Source: a bacterium
GTDB lineage: Bacteria > 4484-113 > JAFGCY01
DNA length: 30,418 nt
NCBI GenBank assembly: GCA_020849855.1
Contig: JADZFO010000054.1
Coordinates: forward strand, 1-30,418
Direction of reading: 5' to 3'
Part shown: piece by piece, positions 30,341-30,418 of the stretch
Position numbering within the stretch: the first letter of the stretch is position 1
How the letters are laid out: each line of letters begins with the position of its first letter
Made by a program: the position numbers and the translations under genes
The notes under the pieces: model-generated
Database searches by the model: none
Seen by the model: the letters and a program-made list of their open reading frames with translations, nothing else
Told to the model about the DNA's origin: nothing

Positions 30341-30398
30341 GGACGTCCCCTGATTGATATGCTGAGAGTTCTCACACAAACGCATATCGGAGACGTCC
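30341..30398 (+). promoter_or_regulatory. Leader hairpin that would hide the ribosome site of a gene at the right edge
   Basis: Arms GATATGC (30356-30362) / GCATATC (30382-30388) pair perfectly, and outer arms GGACGTCCCC (30341-30350) / GGAGACGTCC (30389-30398) pair with one mismatch. A small inner palindrome TGAGAGTTCTCA (30363-30374) lies in the loop. The right outer arm contains GGAG, six bases before a GTG at 30399. Confidence 0.45.
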
Positions 30399-30418
30399 GT
30401 GGAGCAGTTTACCTGCCT
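30399..30418 (+). CDS. Possible start of a further gene (runs off the right edge)
   Basis: GTG at 30399 follows GGAG by six bases and reads VEQFTC to the edge. Only six codons are visible, so this is a proposal based on the ribosome-site spacing and the structured leader. Confidence 0.25.

Noticed and set aside
1-30418. tRNA, rRNA or other structured RNA genes
   Set aside because: I looked for T-loop (GTTCGA) contexts with matching acceptor arms and for rRNA signatures and found none. A covariance-model scan would be needed to exclude small RNAs.

Overview
The window is high-GC bacterial DNA with densely packed genes on both strands. The encoded proteins suggest a diderm or S-layer-bearing bacterium outside the well-studied phyla. 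The evidence is a signal peptide plus SLH domain at the left edge, a porin-like fragment, a LolA-like periplasmic protein, several lipobox lipoproteins (PKD/PPC, clostripain-type, ankyrin) and many orphan membrane proteins. I cannot name the phylum from sequence alone. No rRNA, tRNA, CRISPR array or prophage was found.

Layout. 1-193 is the start of an SLH protein (-). 664-6103 (-) holds an Na/Pi-cotransporter-like gene and five zinc-ribbon membrane proteins, three of them clearly close paralogs in tandem, one of those broken by a frameshift. 6169-8044 is thiG followed by a REP-associated tyrosine transposase (RAYT) flanked on both sides by arrays of palindromic REP units. 8045-9289 (-) is an AI-2E-type exporter. 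9343-13480 (+) carries DUF1232, fmt, a membrane protein, the crcB/DUF190 fluoride pair and a lipoprotein. 13549-14100 (-) is a porin-like fragment. 14245-19804 (+) has a GDP-mannose-dehydratase-like enzyme, ssb, a LolA-like protein, a multi-TM protein and a clostripain-family lipoprotein. 19809-19943 is a large inverted array of 7-bp repeats. 19985-21694 is an acyl-CoA carboxylase carboxyltransferase with REP palindromes inserted in frame. 21707-24019 is a visibly AT-richer block with a SIR2/DUF4917-like protein and an unknown protein, next to a PLD-like zinc-ribbon protein. 24020-24980 contains DUF2283 between two composite palindromic repeats. 24981-30251 holds a PKD lipoprotein, a cupin, an ankyrin lipoprotein, a small alpha/beta protein, a thioredoxin-fold protein and a cysteine-rich secreted protein with a clear terminator.

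The strongest genome-wide signal is promoter architecture. At least eleven genes have a TANNNT hexamer followed by exactly six bases and then the start codon, and several more have a 7-10 base gap. This is the geometry expected for leaderless mRNAs. It also settles several start codons: GTG at 9289, 9343 and 24368, and ATG at 11953. Shine-Dalgarno-led genes coexist with these, and fmt appears to use a CTG start.

The best candidate for a notable biological system is the RAYT/REP unit at 7004-8044. Its REP units have a GTAG foot, an 8-bp stem and a 4-base GNRA-type loop. The same family has spread into the coding sequence at 20790-20930 without breaking the reading frame, and one copy there carries compensatory stem changes.
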